Source: Auanema rhodensis (taxonomy: Eukaryota; Nematoda; Chromadorea; Rhabditida; Rhabditidae). Taken from it: DNA of 64,000 nucleotides. Made by a program: the position numbers and the translations under genes. The notes beneath the pieces were generated by a model. That model was not told where the DNA came from. It did no database searches and saw only the letters and a list, made by a program, of their open reading frames with translations. The stretch lies in the NCBI GenBank assembly GCA_964057225.1, contig OZ059896.1:7750001-7814000 (forward strand), written 5' to 3'. How positions within the stretch are numbered: position 1 is the first letter of the stretch; every line of letters begins with the position of its first letter. Shown piece by piece: positions 23,060 to 36,409 of the stretch.

Positions 23060-25640
23060 TATATAATATAGTACATATAATAGTAGTAATATTATATATT
23101 ATTATATTATATTATTATAAAAATATAAAAACAAGTTTTTGTTCTATTTATTTCGCCTCTCCCTTTCCTTATTTGGAATTTCATTGATGAAAAGTTCGAA
23201 AAGTTTCAATCATGATGAGCATTCTTGACATGCGAATTCAGAAAAAATTATGATATCATATATTGATTCTACGGTTCCACTTAATCCATCTTTCAATTTG
23301 AGGTTTTGACGTCAAAAGACCATATGAAGAATAAATAAAAAGCATGAGATATACTTGTAAGGAAAGAAGTTCCAGAATTGACGTCACACTCATAGTAATC
23401 ATCACTGTTAAACACAATGCATTGTTAGAACAAGAAACCTTTTTTCCCAAACTATTTACATCATATAAAGTTTTTTTTGGATTTTAATTTTTTTTCTCTC
23501 AAAATAGAAGATTTGAATTAAAATTTGCAATAAACTTATCGCAGCTATGAAGACATCTGCAACATTACGCTGAACCTGAGAATAAGAAATCGAAAGAAAT
23601 ATAAAATACTCCAAAGAGCGATGTTGAAAGAGAAAGAGGGGAAGAGATAAGCCACTTTATGTTGTATTCTTATGAGAAAATTAAAATTTTTTCCAAGGAT
23701 ATTTGGACAATATTCATTGGACTTTTTGGCGTTAAAATTAAATTTTTTAGTTTCTTTCTCTATTTCTTTAAATTTTCATTAAAATTTTCCAATCTTTTTA
23801 TGTTTCTATATCATTGTAAAACTCTAAGGCCATCTAGTTCTTATCAGAAGTCAGTAAAAGTGTGATTTAATATTCTTAAAATACTTCTAAAAACAATTTT
23901 TAATGAAAATATCATTGTGTTCAAACATAAAAACAGGCATTCCCTAAGATCTTAAGATCATTCTTATTCAAACATTAAAATATAAATTATATAAAATAAA
24001 ATATTTTAAATAGTATAATATGTATAATTTATATATTATAAAATAAATCTATAAGAATATTATAATATTATTTAAATAATGATTAATTATATAATTATAA
24101 TTAAGTTGAAAAGAAATAAGATCAGGGTTGGATGGAACATGATATAAACAGTTAAATTACTTATAAATATTATAAATCATAAGAATAATTGAAATGAAAA
24201 GTTATTATTATCTTTGTCTATCAATTGTTGTCAAACCAATAACATGTTTAATATATAACATATTAATCAGATTATATATGTATATAACTATATATATATA
24301 TATAGTTATATAGTTAATATATAAAAGTTTAAAAGATTATATTTAAATAATAATTATAATTAAAATAATATATAATATGTATATTCCCTCTGTTTTTCTT
24401 TCATCGAATATAGTATACTATCATTTGCTTTGATGATGAAAATGAGCAAAACATCATATCTTTGTAATGCTAAATCAAAAGAATATAAGGTTTTTACACT
24501 AAAAAAATAAGTTTTTCATCTAAGAATTACAAACAATTTCTCAATTTTCACAGTTTATTAAGATTTTAAGAACAATTATTTGATGAAGGATATATAAATA
24601 CTTTTAATATTTAATATTTATACAAAATTATAATAATATATAATTTATATGAATATTTATATATTATAATATTTAATTCAAAAATCCATATTTTCATTTA
24701 ATATAATATAATTTTACTGTAATTTCCCCCCATGTTTAGGAAATGAATCAGATGTTACAAAAGTGTTTTAAGAACAAATGTTTCCTGAATATTTATTTAA
24801 GAAATGAATTGATCTTGACATTTTTTAAAAAAAAATCAAAAATATTCATGTGTTCGATAAAAAATTCATTACCTTTAAACTGAAGTGATATCATGTTCTT
24901 ATCTACCGTAATACACGAATTCTTTGGTTTATTGTTCATTTCTAGCGATTTGTAGAACACGACTATGTTAAAGGAAAAGAAAAGATCCTTTTTGATCGTT
25001 AAAAAGACGTTTTTTACCCTTTTAATCAAGAATCAAGTAATTTATTGTTCCCATATTAAACTTGAAAGAAAAAAAAGTTTGATTGTCTTGTACAATTACA
25101 ACAATAAGAAGAAAGATCTTAGCTGATCTTGCGATATCAGTTAATATCCTTAGGTTTTACTATTTATATTAAACAATCTACTGTAATGAAATGAAATAAT
25201 ATTTCAAATATTTGATAAAAATCATATCAAGTTTATTATATTAATTGCTTAAGTTCAAGTTGAATAAAAAAAAGTTGAAACATCTTTGGAAATTGCTAAA
25301 TTTTAACTTCAGCTGTTTTAATCATTAACCGCATGTTGTTATAAAGGGGAAAATGATAGGAAAAGATGTTTGATAACTGATCTTCTAATCACCAAAATCA
25401 ATTCTAAACATAAATTTCTCTTTCAGATTTTCTACATCTGCTACTATCTTTCTCCCTATCCACTACATTTCCTTTTGAAGCTTTTACCACTACTCATTTC
25501 TCTATCATCTCCTGCTCGGTCTTTCGTTTTCTTTATTTCTCTCTCTCTTTCTCTCTCGCAATATTTTTCTTACTCTCCCTCTTATAATCTTATTTTCCTA
25601 TTAACTTCCACTTATTCTTTCCTATTTCTGCTTTTCTTTC
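20879..25640. other. AT-rich gene-poor region
   Basis: Dominated by A/T with (AT)n at about 23024-23052 and many TAATA-type runs. I see no gene. A minus-strand 70-codon frame at 20887-21099 and another at 23256-23450 have no recognisable motif. Confidence 0.6.
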
Positions 25641-25654
25641 AAATAATTTTGCAC

Positions 25655-25885
25655 CGGGACACAGGTTTCAGATCGGGGATACCCCACCGGCCGTCCGATA
25701 GAACGGGATTTCCTATTGCACACAGAAAGCTGCCACGTGATATCTTTGCAAGGCGTCGAGATTCTGTATTCCATGACAACGGTAACGGTATCGTCGTTGA
25801 ATATGATGACGAATTAGACAGAGAATATGAACTAGAGAGAATGAGATGGGAAAAAGGGGGGGGGGGAGACAGTAGAATTGACTGA
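25655..25885 (+). CDS. possible terminal exon of an unrecognised gene
   Basis: After a splice-acceptor-like GGGACACAG comes an open stretch to a stop at 25883-25885 that is GC-richer than its surroundings. Its residues look natural: RKLPRDIFARRRDSVFHD followed by an acidic/basic run (DDELDREYELERMRWEK) and a poly-Gly tract. No upstream exon was found in the preceding 4 kb. It could be a last exon of a gene with long introns. Function unknown. Confidence 0.35.
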   Translation, partial: RDTGFRSGIPHRPSDRTGFPIAHRKLPRDIFARRRDSVFHDNGNGIVVEYDDELDREYELERMRWEKGGGGDSRID

Positions 25886-26842
25886 TTATGAATCCATCTA
25901 TATCAACATCATCCAAATGCTAGTTTTAAGATCAAAGAGAGAATGATAAAAAACAAAAAAAAAGAAACAAGACAAAGATAGAAAACTATATACATATAGT
26001 TATAAATAGATATATTAATAAAACCAACAATTATTATAACAGAAGTATTAATCAATATTTTACAAATTTATTTTTAATTTTTATTTATTTTATATTTTCC
26101 AAATACATAGTAATGATCTGATTATTATTTGAATTTTTCTAATTTTAAATCATTTTTCTTCATATTTTCTCAAATATTTCTTAAATGTATAAGCTGTTGT
26201 TTTATTCAATTGATTGCAAGGCTAGAAGAAATTGATGATGAGTGATAATTATCAAAACAAACCGTACAAAGGCCGGATATATCACCTAACCAACCGTATA
26301 GTCAATCGAGCGAGGCCTAACTGACTGATTTGTATTGTGATGATGATGATGATGAAGAAAAAGAAGAAGAAGATGTCGTCACGGACTTTCTAGTTTCTTC
26401 ATCTCTTGTTATCAATTCAAATCATTTGAAGGAGTTCATACATCTCTATTCATAGTCCTTTATGTCTCTTTTACTCTCATTATGTCCTCCTTTACTTATT
26501 TGATATTTCTTTCTTTATATCTTTTACTCTCTATAATCTTCAATACTAACTTATCATTCATTTAACTCTTTTCCGTCTAAATAGCCTTTCCCCCTTTTTT
26601 CCTTTAGTATCCTCTCTTTTATTCCATTTAAACATACCTGATTATATATGTCTTTCTTTTCTTTTCTTTCTATTTATCTTCTTCTTCCTATTCTTCTTCT
26701 TCTTTATCAACACATCTCATTCTTGTTCTTCAAAGATCATTTGTTGATTTTTTCATTTGTAGTTTTAGAATATCCATTATCAATTATCTCTTTTTGTACT
26801 TTTTATATATCAAAAAGATACATAGATATCTGTATTTTAATC

Positions 26843-26874
<32 letters not shown>

Positions 26875-28130
26875 ATATACATATATATTGGATTTATATG
26901 ATCGATATTCGTTATTGTCGTAGTATATACAGGGTCAAACAGTAAGTAAGTTACTTCAGGCTATACACTTAGGTACAAAGATCTTTAATTCGCGAATCAA
27001 AGATTATAACTCAATATTCTATATACCTTTATCAGAACTATACATTACTGTATTATATCTATATATATATATATATAGATATATCATCACAAGAATATCT
27101 ATGAACTGCTTGGTAGTTCATAGATAAGAATTCGCTTATTCTGACAACTTTTTTATTTCTAGAATAATCAGTTGATCATGAAAATTTTACATTTTTTCTT
27201 TTCTCATTACTATGTTGTAGATTGTGAAATAATTTTTTAATATATTTATATGTTTCTTTTAAGATAAATTAGGCTACAAAGTTTGCTCATCTCTTATTAC
27301 TTTCTCTCCTGCAATTGTTTTGTTCCTATTGTCTTAACAGATGACCTCTTCATAATTACATTGACAACATGCGTCATGCTGGTTCGAATAACATTTCCTA
27401 ATATAACTTGGACATTCTTCATCTTTTTTTTTTCTTTTTCTCTCTATCTATTTACACATAGTTTACCTTTACTTTCCTTTTACATTCAAAAATCATCCAC
27501 ATTTTATTGTTTTTTTTTTAAACAAAAAAATGTAATTTTTCATTTTGATGGCCTTATTTTAGATTGCTTGAATGTTGTTTTTTTTCATTAAAATGTTCAT
27601 CAAATGTGATCAATTTTTTTTGTATTTTTGCTCAGTTAGTGTAATTCTTCCTTTTTTTTTGTTTTACCTTTATTCTTCTTGCAGAGAACTCTCTAATTTC
27701 ATATAAAATAGTTCTCTATCAATATCAAGCTCATGATGGTTTGTAATTGTTGAGACATAACTTGTATGAAATCAAACTGCTTGTCGTTTCTTCCGGAAAT
27801 CTTTTGAGAAAAAAAGAAAGAATTTAACGGATTGAACAAGGCTACCTATCAGTCGTAACAGACTGAAATAGTTGTCTCGTTTGCAGAACTGTTCTACGAT
27901 CTTGCCTATCCATACTATTTCATTTTCTTTCTACATTTCGTTCATATCCTCTGTCTATTTCTATCATCTTTTCTATATTTTTTGGGCTTTCTTGTCTATG
28001 AAACAATATAAAAATTCATTTTCCTTAAAACATACGATGATCTGATTTTACATTTCCTATTTCCCTTTTGTTGTATATAATCTATTTTATATTCATTTGT
28101 TTTTTTGTTGTCTCAGTTTAGTCAATTATT
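25886..28130. other. low-complexity intergenic region
   Basis: T/C-rich and AT-rich DNA with a (GAT)n run at about 26340-26353 and (AT)n at about 26846-26868. A GC-richer patch at 26255-26330 is not obviously coding. Nothing firm. Confidence 0.5.
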
Positions 28131-28138
28131 CTTGTTCT

Positions 28139-28760
28139 CTATCTCTCTCGAACTTTTTCTTCTTCCTTTGTAATTATGTGAACATGGTGTGATGTATGAC
28201 CTAAGGTACCAGATATAATCCCTTTGGCAAGACAACGTGGGCGGGTACACTCTGGGTACATGCGAACGTAAAATGACCATAAATGGACGCAGTTCGTGGA
28301 CGAGCCATTATTGGTCTGGTTGACTGACTGTCGGACGGACGTTAGTTGCATCTCCAATCCCCATTCAGGATCTTCAAAATTATTCTTAGTTTCTTCATTA
28401 TATGTTTATCTATACCATTCTGTCTTCTATACACAGTTTAAAAGAATTTCTCTTTAACTATACGATGTAGGTTTATGTTATAAACCGAATATACCGCATT
28501 AGAGTTGGTTTTTAAGAAATTTTTCTCAAGCATTTTCGTTTCTTCTTCTCTCAATTTTCATGATTTGATACGTTGCTCCGGGCTAGCCGAGATCAAGAGA
28601 AAACCTTTTTGATCACTTTGACATCATTTTCGTCACAGGTCATCAAACAGAAGAAGTAGATATGTCATTTCGTAGTAGCTCCACCTTCTCAGACTATCAG
28701 ACTATGCCAGTCATTACAATCAGCTTCGTCGGCTTGGCTACCGGTCAGATAGAGTGATCT
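28139..28760. other. two GC-richer coding-like islands
   Basis: Island 1 (28139-28360) is open on the minus strand for 72 codons, and also readable on the plus strand (WQDNVGGYTLGTCERK...HYWS before a GT). Island 2 (about 28639-28757) follows a CACAG acceptor and reads on the plus strand HQTEEVDMSFRSSS... to a stop at about 28757. The strand is undecided and I recognise no family. They may be exons of an unresolved gene or conserved non-coding elements. Confidence 0.25.
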
Positions 28761-29429
28761 TAATGGTTACGCTGTTGTGCCCGTTTCATTTCTATTTCTA
28801 TTGCAAGTTTGGCATGTTTCTTTGATCCTCTGAACTTTTGAATTTATCGTGGACTTTTTCTGAAGAACTGTTTCAGATCACAGTTCTAAACTGTATAGTT
28901 TGATGCAAGTTTTACCATATGTCTTGGAGCATTCCCTACCTGATGGAATACTGTCTTAATATATTCTCTAAAAACGTCTCATATCTCTCTCTTCCATGTT
29001 TTTCTAACATTTTTGTTTAGCCATGTATATCCCTATCCCTTATCCTCGATGTTCTGATGATATGTCCATGAAGTTCAGGTCCTATTTCCTTCTTTTGCGC
29101 TGTTTGTCTACGATAGCATATAACGCAACGCTCATTATCTCACATTCCTTCACCGTCCTCTATCCGTGGTCGTCTTCTTCTTCGCCTTCGTTGTATGTAC
29201 GTCCCCCTCCTTTATTATCAGCATCGTCGTCTTCTTTGCTGTCATCATCATCATCATCATCAGCAGCAACGCTGGAAGACTTCAGTGATGTGTGTTGTGT
29301 CCTATCAGGTCTTTTCCGTCGTTACAACTAGCTCGGCTCTTGTACTTGTTTTTTCTCCATTTACCTTCATATTCCAAAATATTTGATCTCACCGTCTTCT
29401 TTATCATTACTCTTGCCTTTCATGTATAG

Positions 29430-29630
29430 TTGTCGACAATATCGGCGACGGGAACGACGACTGACAACGAGATCCTAGTGACAGTCGTAGTTATTACCGT
29501 TGTCATTGTCTCATTTCGCGTTCTCCTGTTTCCGTTAAACTTTTGGATTTTTTCCAGGAGCAGTAGCACTAAGCAGAAGCAGAAAGCAGAAAGCATCGAT
29601 AGTTCTTCAGATAGTTGTATAACGTTTTGA
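29430..29630 (+). CDS. possible small single-membrane-segment exon upstream of the sugar transporter
   Basis: After an acceptor-like TGTATAG, a frame reads a Thr-rich segment, then a hydrophobic stretch (ILVTVVVITVVIVSF), then a Lys/Ser-rich tail to a stop at 29628-29630. It ends 27 bp before the transporter ATG. It may be transcribed leader, an upstream ORF or a separate small membrane protein; the opposite strand is open too. Low confidence. Confidence 0.25.
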   Translation: MSTISATGTTTDNEILVTVVVITVVIVSFRVLLFPLNFWIFSRSSSTKQKQKAESIDSSSDSCITF

Positions 29631-29657
29631 CAAAGAAGAGCCACAAAAGTTTCCGCA

Positions 29658-32220
29658 ATGGTTATGTCACTATGGTCTTTTGCCGGCTTTCGGCTTTTCA
29701 TGATTGGCTGGATTCTGACATCTTTAACAAATTTTCCATCAGCTTATACACATACATCTATTAACACGGCCGTAATTCAGCTCAACAACTATCTTAACGA
29801 TTCCGTAACTGAACGTTTTCGTCCACTTCAAATAGAAGAAGTTAGTTTATTTTTAAATTAAATAATAATTAATTATATGAAATATATTTAATTAGAATTG
29901 AATATATTTCTTTTTTCAATTTTTTTATCCAAAAATCTCTTTGATCTTATGAATATCTATTTTAGGTATCATTGATCAAATCAGGTGTGAATAGTGTCTG
30001 GTATTTGGGGCAAATTGGCGGTGCCATTATTAGTCCAATAGTTTGTGATCGATGGGGTCGTAAAAGTAAGTTGAAAAGATTAGACAATGACAAAGCCAAA
30101 ATATTTTTCTGCTCGTGAAAACTAAAAATTTGAATTATTTATGAGAAATAATGATAATAATAATAATATTATACTTTAGTTGCTTTCATCGTGTCTATCT
30201 TCATTATGACTGCAGCCTTAGGCATTCAGATGTTAGCATCTTTAACACCATATGTTGAAGTCAGTTACCTATTTGATAATGCCTTTGAAAGAGTTAATGT
30301 TTTGAGATTCTTGTCACAGGACGTATTATAACATCCATATTTTCTCCATTAAGTGATGCAGCTCTTATGCTCTATCTACAGGTGAGATTTGATGTATTAC
30401 GGTAGTCATCTGACTGCCTGCATCGATTCAGGAAATATCTCCAGCAAGTTTGCGTGGAACGATGTCATCTCTGTACTCTTCCGGATATGCTGTGATGTGC
30501 TTAGTTGGTATGATTGTTGGGCATGAGTACGTGTTAGGTATGGCAAATGGATTTTCAATGTTTTTTCTTGGAAAACCGGTGTCTTTTACAGGTCACTCTC
30601 TTCCTCTTCTCTTCTTCGTTCCAGTAGTGCCCGGATTTGCGTCTTTCGTTTATCTGCTTTTTATTCCAGAGACACCTAAGTATCTCATCTTAAAAAGGTA
30701 ATCAGGTTTAGATGAAATTTCAATCATTAAAATTGATCTGTTTTTAGAAATGACAAAGAGGAAGCTATCAAAGCTTTACACTATTTCCAAGGTACTGATG
30801 CTGATGAAACACAACTTTTGGTAGCCAATCAGAACTCTAATGATCCCATTAAGGAATCATCTATCTTTGCTCTACCTGTAATCAATAAGAGACACATGAA
30901 CATCAATTATTGATTTGAATTTCAGAAGCTGTTAAGAGAACGTCATCTGATGAGAGCTCTCAGCATGTCTGTAGCTGTGCTCATTCTAACTCTTCCATTC
31001 TATCCAGTCCTTCAAAGCAGTACCTTCTTCTTTACCCAATTACATGTTCCAAAGTAAGTTTATAAGATCGAAAAGCAATAAAATATATTTTCCCTTCAGT
31101 GCCATCGCTCAATGGTCTTCATCTTTATTGATGGTTCTATTAACAATCTGCTGTTTAATATCTACTGGCATAGTTGATAAACTTCCTAGAAGGTATTCAT
31201 CATTTTTATTGAAAAATAGTTTTGCAAGAACGTTGCTGGTGTGCCGTTGACGTCATTGTGGTCCAGTCTTGACCGTCTTGATGTTCTTTATAAATCATGA
31301 AACGCTTATTTCAATTCAAATACCATCAATCATCATTAAGTTCTTCGTATCTTATCTCGGTTGCTTTTTAGATTCATGCTGGTAACTGCTGGTACATGTA
31401 GTGTCGTTGCATTATCGTTGTTCGCTGTGGCTTCTGTATTACAACTCAAGTATCTGGCCGTTGCAGCAATGTTCACCTTCATTCTCTCCTATGGGTCTGT
31501 TTACAAATTGATTAAAACTATTTTTGTGGACGAAGCGGACTAAGAGAGATAGAAAGAGAGACAGAAAAGAAAAGTTTTGAAAACTGAAATTTGAAATTAT
31601 TGCCTTCCCAGACTGTTCTTTTGAACAAATTTTTGGAAAAAAACAGAACCGACTGACGCGACGATGTCTTTCTGATTCCGCGTGAAATTTTGTGATCGTA
31701 AATTGTGGTGTCATATCTTACGTGATGTACACTTCGAAGATATGTTAAAACCGGGGACACATGATATAGATTGGAGACGTTTTGGGGGTCTAATACTATG
31801 TCTAATACTGACATCATCTACAGAAAGATATAGAACTAACTTTCTGAATTTTCAGAATAGGAATTGGTCCACTCGCTTGGATGATCTGCCCTGAATTAGT
31901 TCAGTTAGAGCATCGCTCAGTAATGTTCTGTGTATGCTACGCAGTTCATAGTTGTCTTGTTGTTATTACGAACTTCACAATCATTCCATTGTTTACGGTA
32001 AGTTCAAAATATCACGCTTAAATAAGTATATGAAGTCTTAATTTTTCTTTTTTTTTAGATTATTGGAGGATTATCATTCATTCCTGTCTATATCATTCCT
32101 AGCGCTTTATCTACGCTTTACGTCTATTTGTATCTTCCCGAAACTAAAGGACGTGAAAATCATGATATTGTGAATCAACTACGTGGCACAAAGCAAAAAG
32201 CTTCTATGCCAAAAGTCTAG
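29658..32220 (+). CDS. SLC2/GLUT-like facilitative sugar transporter (MFS)
   Basis: Eleven exons (29658-29840, 29966-30065, 30180-30263, 30320-30381, 30432-30697, 30748-30877, 30926-31053, 31100-31192, 31372-31494, 31856-31997, 32059-32220) join in phase to give 490 residues. Family motifs are in order: DRWGRK loop (about residue 90), EISPASLRGTMSSL, IPETPKYL at the end of the first six helices (about 222), a cytosolic loop, GIGPLAWMICPE (about 390), and PETKGRE near the C-terminus. About twelve hydrophobic segments are visible. It should be a plasma-membrane uniporter for hexose or a related solute; substrate cannot be read from sequence. The QLS motif of glucose-selective class I members is not apparent. 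An intron of about 360 nt interrupts before exon 10. The start is the first ATG of the open exon; a second ATG lies two codons on. Confidence 0.93.
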
Positions 32221-33577
32221 ACGGGATGTTCTGAAAATGTTTTAGAAGACTTTGAATATCTACTTTTCATCATTCAATCTGCAATTTTTCGACGAATTGT
32301 TTTTTTCGGCATCATATGCTTAGCAACCGAATTGAAACATTCCAACACAATCTATGACTCTGCTTTTACTTAAAGCATCATAAACCATATATCATCGTTT
32401 TCATCATCATGCTTTCTGCTTCTTTCAGTATGTGTTTGAGGAACAATCGCTAGATGCAGCAGGTTTATCTCATCACATTACTATCCTTTTTCTGCTACTG
32501 CTCACCCTCCCCCTTTGCCCTTTTCCTTACATGTTTTGCTGGTTCGTCTTCCAGAATCTGAATGTTTGCTGTATTTCAGCAGCATTCGCTCTCTGAACTT
32601 TCAAATCTTTTTTTTCTTTCTTTTCAGCTTCCATACTAGCACTCGTGCTGCTTGCCAGCCAGTCACAAAGGTCTCAATACTTATAAAACGATTGATTTCT
32701 CAAGCAGCTTTTGCTCAACTCATCATTACATTCAATGGTTAGCATATGTATTTTTTATTTTTGTTTGTATCACTTGACGATATTGGCTAAGCCTGATGCC
32801 AGTTTTCATATCTGACTACTTGATATAGTTAGTCCCCTTCCTGAAGCTTGAATTGGCTGTACTTCCTTACCTTAGTCATAGGTTTTGCCTCTCATATGCT
32901 TCATCCTCTCTTTGTCTGACCTATAGACTTGAGTTCCAATACAACTAGCTAAAGCTAAAATTACTGACATTTAACTCTGACTTGACTGAAATGACTGACT
33001 ATGTTTTTTTTTCTGCAACACCACTCGTGTCCGACTGAATGAACGTTTTTTTAGATTATTTTGATTGTAATTAGTTAGTCGATAAGTAGATTAGCTTTCT
33101 GTTTTATGTCTTTCGAGCTAATTTATACTTATATCAATGATATGACTGATACAGTTTGTGCTTTTTAGCATTTTGACAATGTCACATGTCGTGAATAAAT
33201 GTTGTATCAACTAAAAAATCAGTTATTTGTTCTATATAATATGCTTAGTTCTTAAATAATTTCAGATTATATAACAATAATAATTATAAAAAACAAAAAA
33301 CAATAATAAATAATGAATAACAGTAAAGACAATTAGAAAAATATTGTAAAATTTATTGATAAAGTATACATAACATAGTTATATTTTATGTTATTTATTT
33401 TAAATGTATAATGTTTTATGAAACATACAAATATACATGTTTTTTCCCTTTTTTAATTGAAAAATATAAATATTTATATATCTACAGTTGCTTAAATTGT
33501 ACATAATTGTACTAATTATATACATATAAATTGATAAAATAGCCTATTTTCTATTTATTGACAGTTATAACTTACTG
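32221..33577. other. intergenic region
   Basis: Follows the transporter stop. T/C-rich at first, then AT-rich. No gene that I can support. Confidence 0.55.
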
Positions 33578-34082
33578 CATTTTCATGTGAAAAGTCAAAA
33601 AAATGAGGTAATTCTAGCTTTTTTTGTCGTAAAAGTGGGAAGAAAGGACAATATCCAAAGAAATTAATTGCTAGTTTAGCTGTTTGAAGTGGGAACTTGC
33701 AAGCCATCAATGGATTTGTTCTTATTTTATGGAATCACTAAAGAGATTTAGGCATGTCTATCTGGTAATGTTTCTCTCATAAAAACACCATTAAAATTCT
33801 TGATTCCTAGCTTTTCTACAAGATTTATTATGTAAAAATTGGTCAAAGGGCTTCAGGTTTTCTCGAAGAGTAATAATAGTCATTTAATATTTTTGAATAT
33901 ATTGAGGAATTCTAAACCTAATTCACCTAAAATGTTGATCAAATAACAATTATGACTGAAGAAAAGGAGATGAAAAGAAGGTTAAGAGATACAATGAGAA
34001 GGATTAACAAAATCCAAGTAATAACATTAATATTAACATTACAAATAAAGTTAATTGATGATGTTTGATTAAGATTCATATT
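33578..34082. repeat. 505-bp tandem repeat, unit A
   Basis: Begins CATTTTCATGTGAAAAGTC. Essentially identical to the next unit. It contains a decayed Polinton protease fragment on the minus strand. Confidence 0.97.
33748..33883 (-). pseudogene. decayed Polinton protease fragment in unit A
   Basis: Starting from an ATG at 33883, with a frameshift near 33850, the minus strand reads a stretch aligning to the protease at 18338-18532: PLTNFYIINLVEKLG, then IKNFNGVFMRETLP, ending at a stop at 33748-33750 before any GTHW motif. It lacks catalytic residues. The upstream TCATTTA context is also shared with 18528-18540. Non-functional relic. Confidence 0.75.
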
Positions 34083-34593
34083 CATTTTCATGTGAAAAGT
34101 CAAAAAAATGAGGTAATTCTAGCTTTTTTTGTCGTAAAAGTGGGAAGAAAGGACAATATCCAAAGAAATTAATTGCTAGTTTAGCTGTTTGAAGTGGGAA
34201 CTTGCAAGCCATCAATGGATTTGTTCTTATTTTATGGAATCACTAAAGAGATTTAGGCATGTCTATCTGGTAATGTTTCTCTCATAAAAACACCATTAAA
34301 ATTCTTGATTCCTAGCTTTTCTACAAGATTTATTATGTAAAAATTGGTCAAAGGGCTTCAGGTTTTCTCGAAGAGTAATAATAGTCATTTAATATTTTTG
34401 AATATATTGAGGAATTCTAAACCTAATTCACCTAAAATGTTGATCAAATAACAATTATGACTGAAGAAAAGGAGATGAAAAGAAGGTTAAGAGATACAAT
34501 GAGAAGGATTAACAAAATCCAAGTAATAACATTAATATTAACATTACAAATAAAGTTAATTGATGATGTTTGATTAAGATTCATATTCATTTT
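34083..34593. repeat. 505-bp tandem repeat, unit B
   Basis: Second head-to-tail unit, offset 505 bp from unit A and virtually identical in what I compared. Confidence 0.97.
34253..34388 (-). pseudogene. decayed Polinton protease fragment in unit B
   Basis: Same frameshifted fragment as in unit A, 505 bp further on. Its presence in both units shows that decay preceded the tandem duplication. Confidence 0.75.
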
Positions 34594-34910
34594 TAAGGAA
34601 AAAAAAGAAAGAATCAGAATTGAAAGAATAAGGAAACAAGACGAAAGAAAAGGAGATTGTGAAAAAGAAAGAAAAGAGGTGGAATGGATAGAAAAGAAAT
34701 AAGCAGACATGAAAAGAAAAAAAAAGCAAAATCAGAGGGTATGAAGGAAAGTAGGCAAAAATGAGAGAGGAAGAGAGGGAGAGCGAAGAAGAGAGAGAGA
34801 AAGGAGGGGAAATGAAGAGAAATTGAAAAAAAACCTAAAATTGAAAGAAAAAAAAGGCTCGAAAGGCCATTGTCATGAAATAGAAGCTGAATGATATATG
34901 AGCATTAATA
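34594..34910 (+). repeat. purine-rich (A/G) tract
   Basis: Roughly 270 bp almost entirely A and G on the plus strand, lying between the tandem units and the inverted copy. Open frames across it are low-complexity artefacts. Confidence 0.8.
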
Positions 34911-34919
34911 CGAATTATG

Positions 34920-35290
34920 GACATGCCTAAATCTCTTTAGTGATTCCATAAAATAAGAACAAATCCATTGATGGCTTGCAAGTTCCCACTTCAAACAGCT
35001 AAACTAGCAATTAATTTCTTTGGATATTGTCCTTTCTTCCCACTTTTACGACAAAAAAAGCTAGAATTACCTCATTTTTTTGACTTTTCACATGAAAATG
35101 AATATGAATCTTAATCAAACATCATCAATTAACTTTATTTATAATGTTAATATTAATGTTATTACTTGGATTTTGTTAATCCTTCTCATTGTATCTCTTA
35201 ACCTTCTTTTCATTTTTTTTCTTTTCATCTCCTTTTCTTCAGTCATACTTGTTATTTGCTCAACATTTTAGGTGAATTAGTTTTAGAATT
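34920..35290 (-). repeat. inverted, junction-spanning copy of the 505-bp repeat
   Basis: The reverse complement of about 33903-34263, that is, the end of unit A joined to the start of unit B. Because it spans the unit junction, it must derive from an array already holding at least two units (or from a circular form). It has a short T/C insertion at about 35211-35225 and misses the protease fragment. Confidence 0.93.
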
Positions 35291-36364
35291 CCTCATTTCC
35301 AAATCTTGAATTTCATTAGAAATTCAATTGAAATAAACTAATTACATATAGTTAAGTGCGGGTTTAAGACCTTTAAATAGGATATATCCTTTATATCAAC
35401 GTAGTAATATTCAATAATGAATATATAACTTTTTAAACTTTTCAAAACAAATTCTTTTTTTTTTTTAAACAGAACTTTAATCTCACAATTGGAATTTATT
35501 ATATGTTCCCCAGGAAACACATATATAATATGAAATATACACAAACATGTATAGACATAGAAAATAACTTTTATGCTTTTAACTTTCAAATATTAGTTGA
35601 AAAGAGATATTGATATTTGATGTCTTATTGAAAGAATTAGAAAAGTAGAGGTATTACTCTATATCTCTATCTTGTTATAGTTTATATATAGTTTATATAA
35701 TATTATATTGATATACCATGGACGGACATATGTGTATGTACCATTGTAAGTATTGGCAAGTTTTCCCGTAAATATCATCACAATCAATCACAAATGTATC
35801 TTATAGTTTCATATTCAATCAAATATGAAGATGATGAAAGAAAGACAAGTATTGGAACATATGAAATATCATATATCTTATCATCAATTTGAATCAGATA
35901 AGTCAATATGTATGTTATACATTTAAGTAATATCTTATAGTTTGTTTTCATGTACATATATTCATAATTGAATATTGATATTTATTCTTAAAAGAAAAAA
36001 ACCAATCGAGAACAAGGAAGAGAGAGAGAGAGAAGGAGAGAGAGAGAGAGAAATGAAGATGTACGTGAAAGAAAATTGAGGTAGATAGATGAAGACGTTT
36101 AAATGAAAAAAAAAGAAATTGAGATGGAAATACTTTATAAAAAGAGGGAAAGAATGATATAACAAGATGAGAAAAGAGGGTTAAAGAAAAATGAGATTGA
36201 AGGGGGGGGGGGAGGAAAAGAAGAGAAGAAGGAGGGGGGGGGGGATTAGTATAAATAGTGTATGTATTTGACGATGTTTGATCTCATTTAATCATATAAA
36301 AAAATAATTTTAAATTTTATATTTACCACACACATTGAAAAAATAAATTTTTAATAGTAAAATA

Positions 36365-36409
<45 letters not shown>

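Noticed and set aside
32515-32742. 75-codon plus-strand frame after the transporter
   Set aside because: Low-complexity Phe run in the middle, no family signature, and no clear splice partner.
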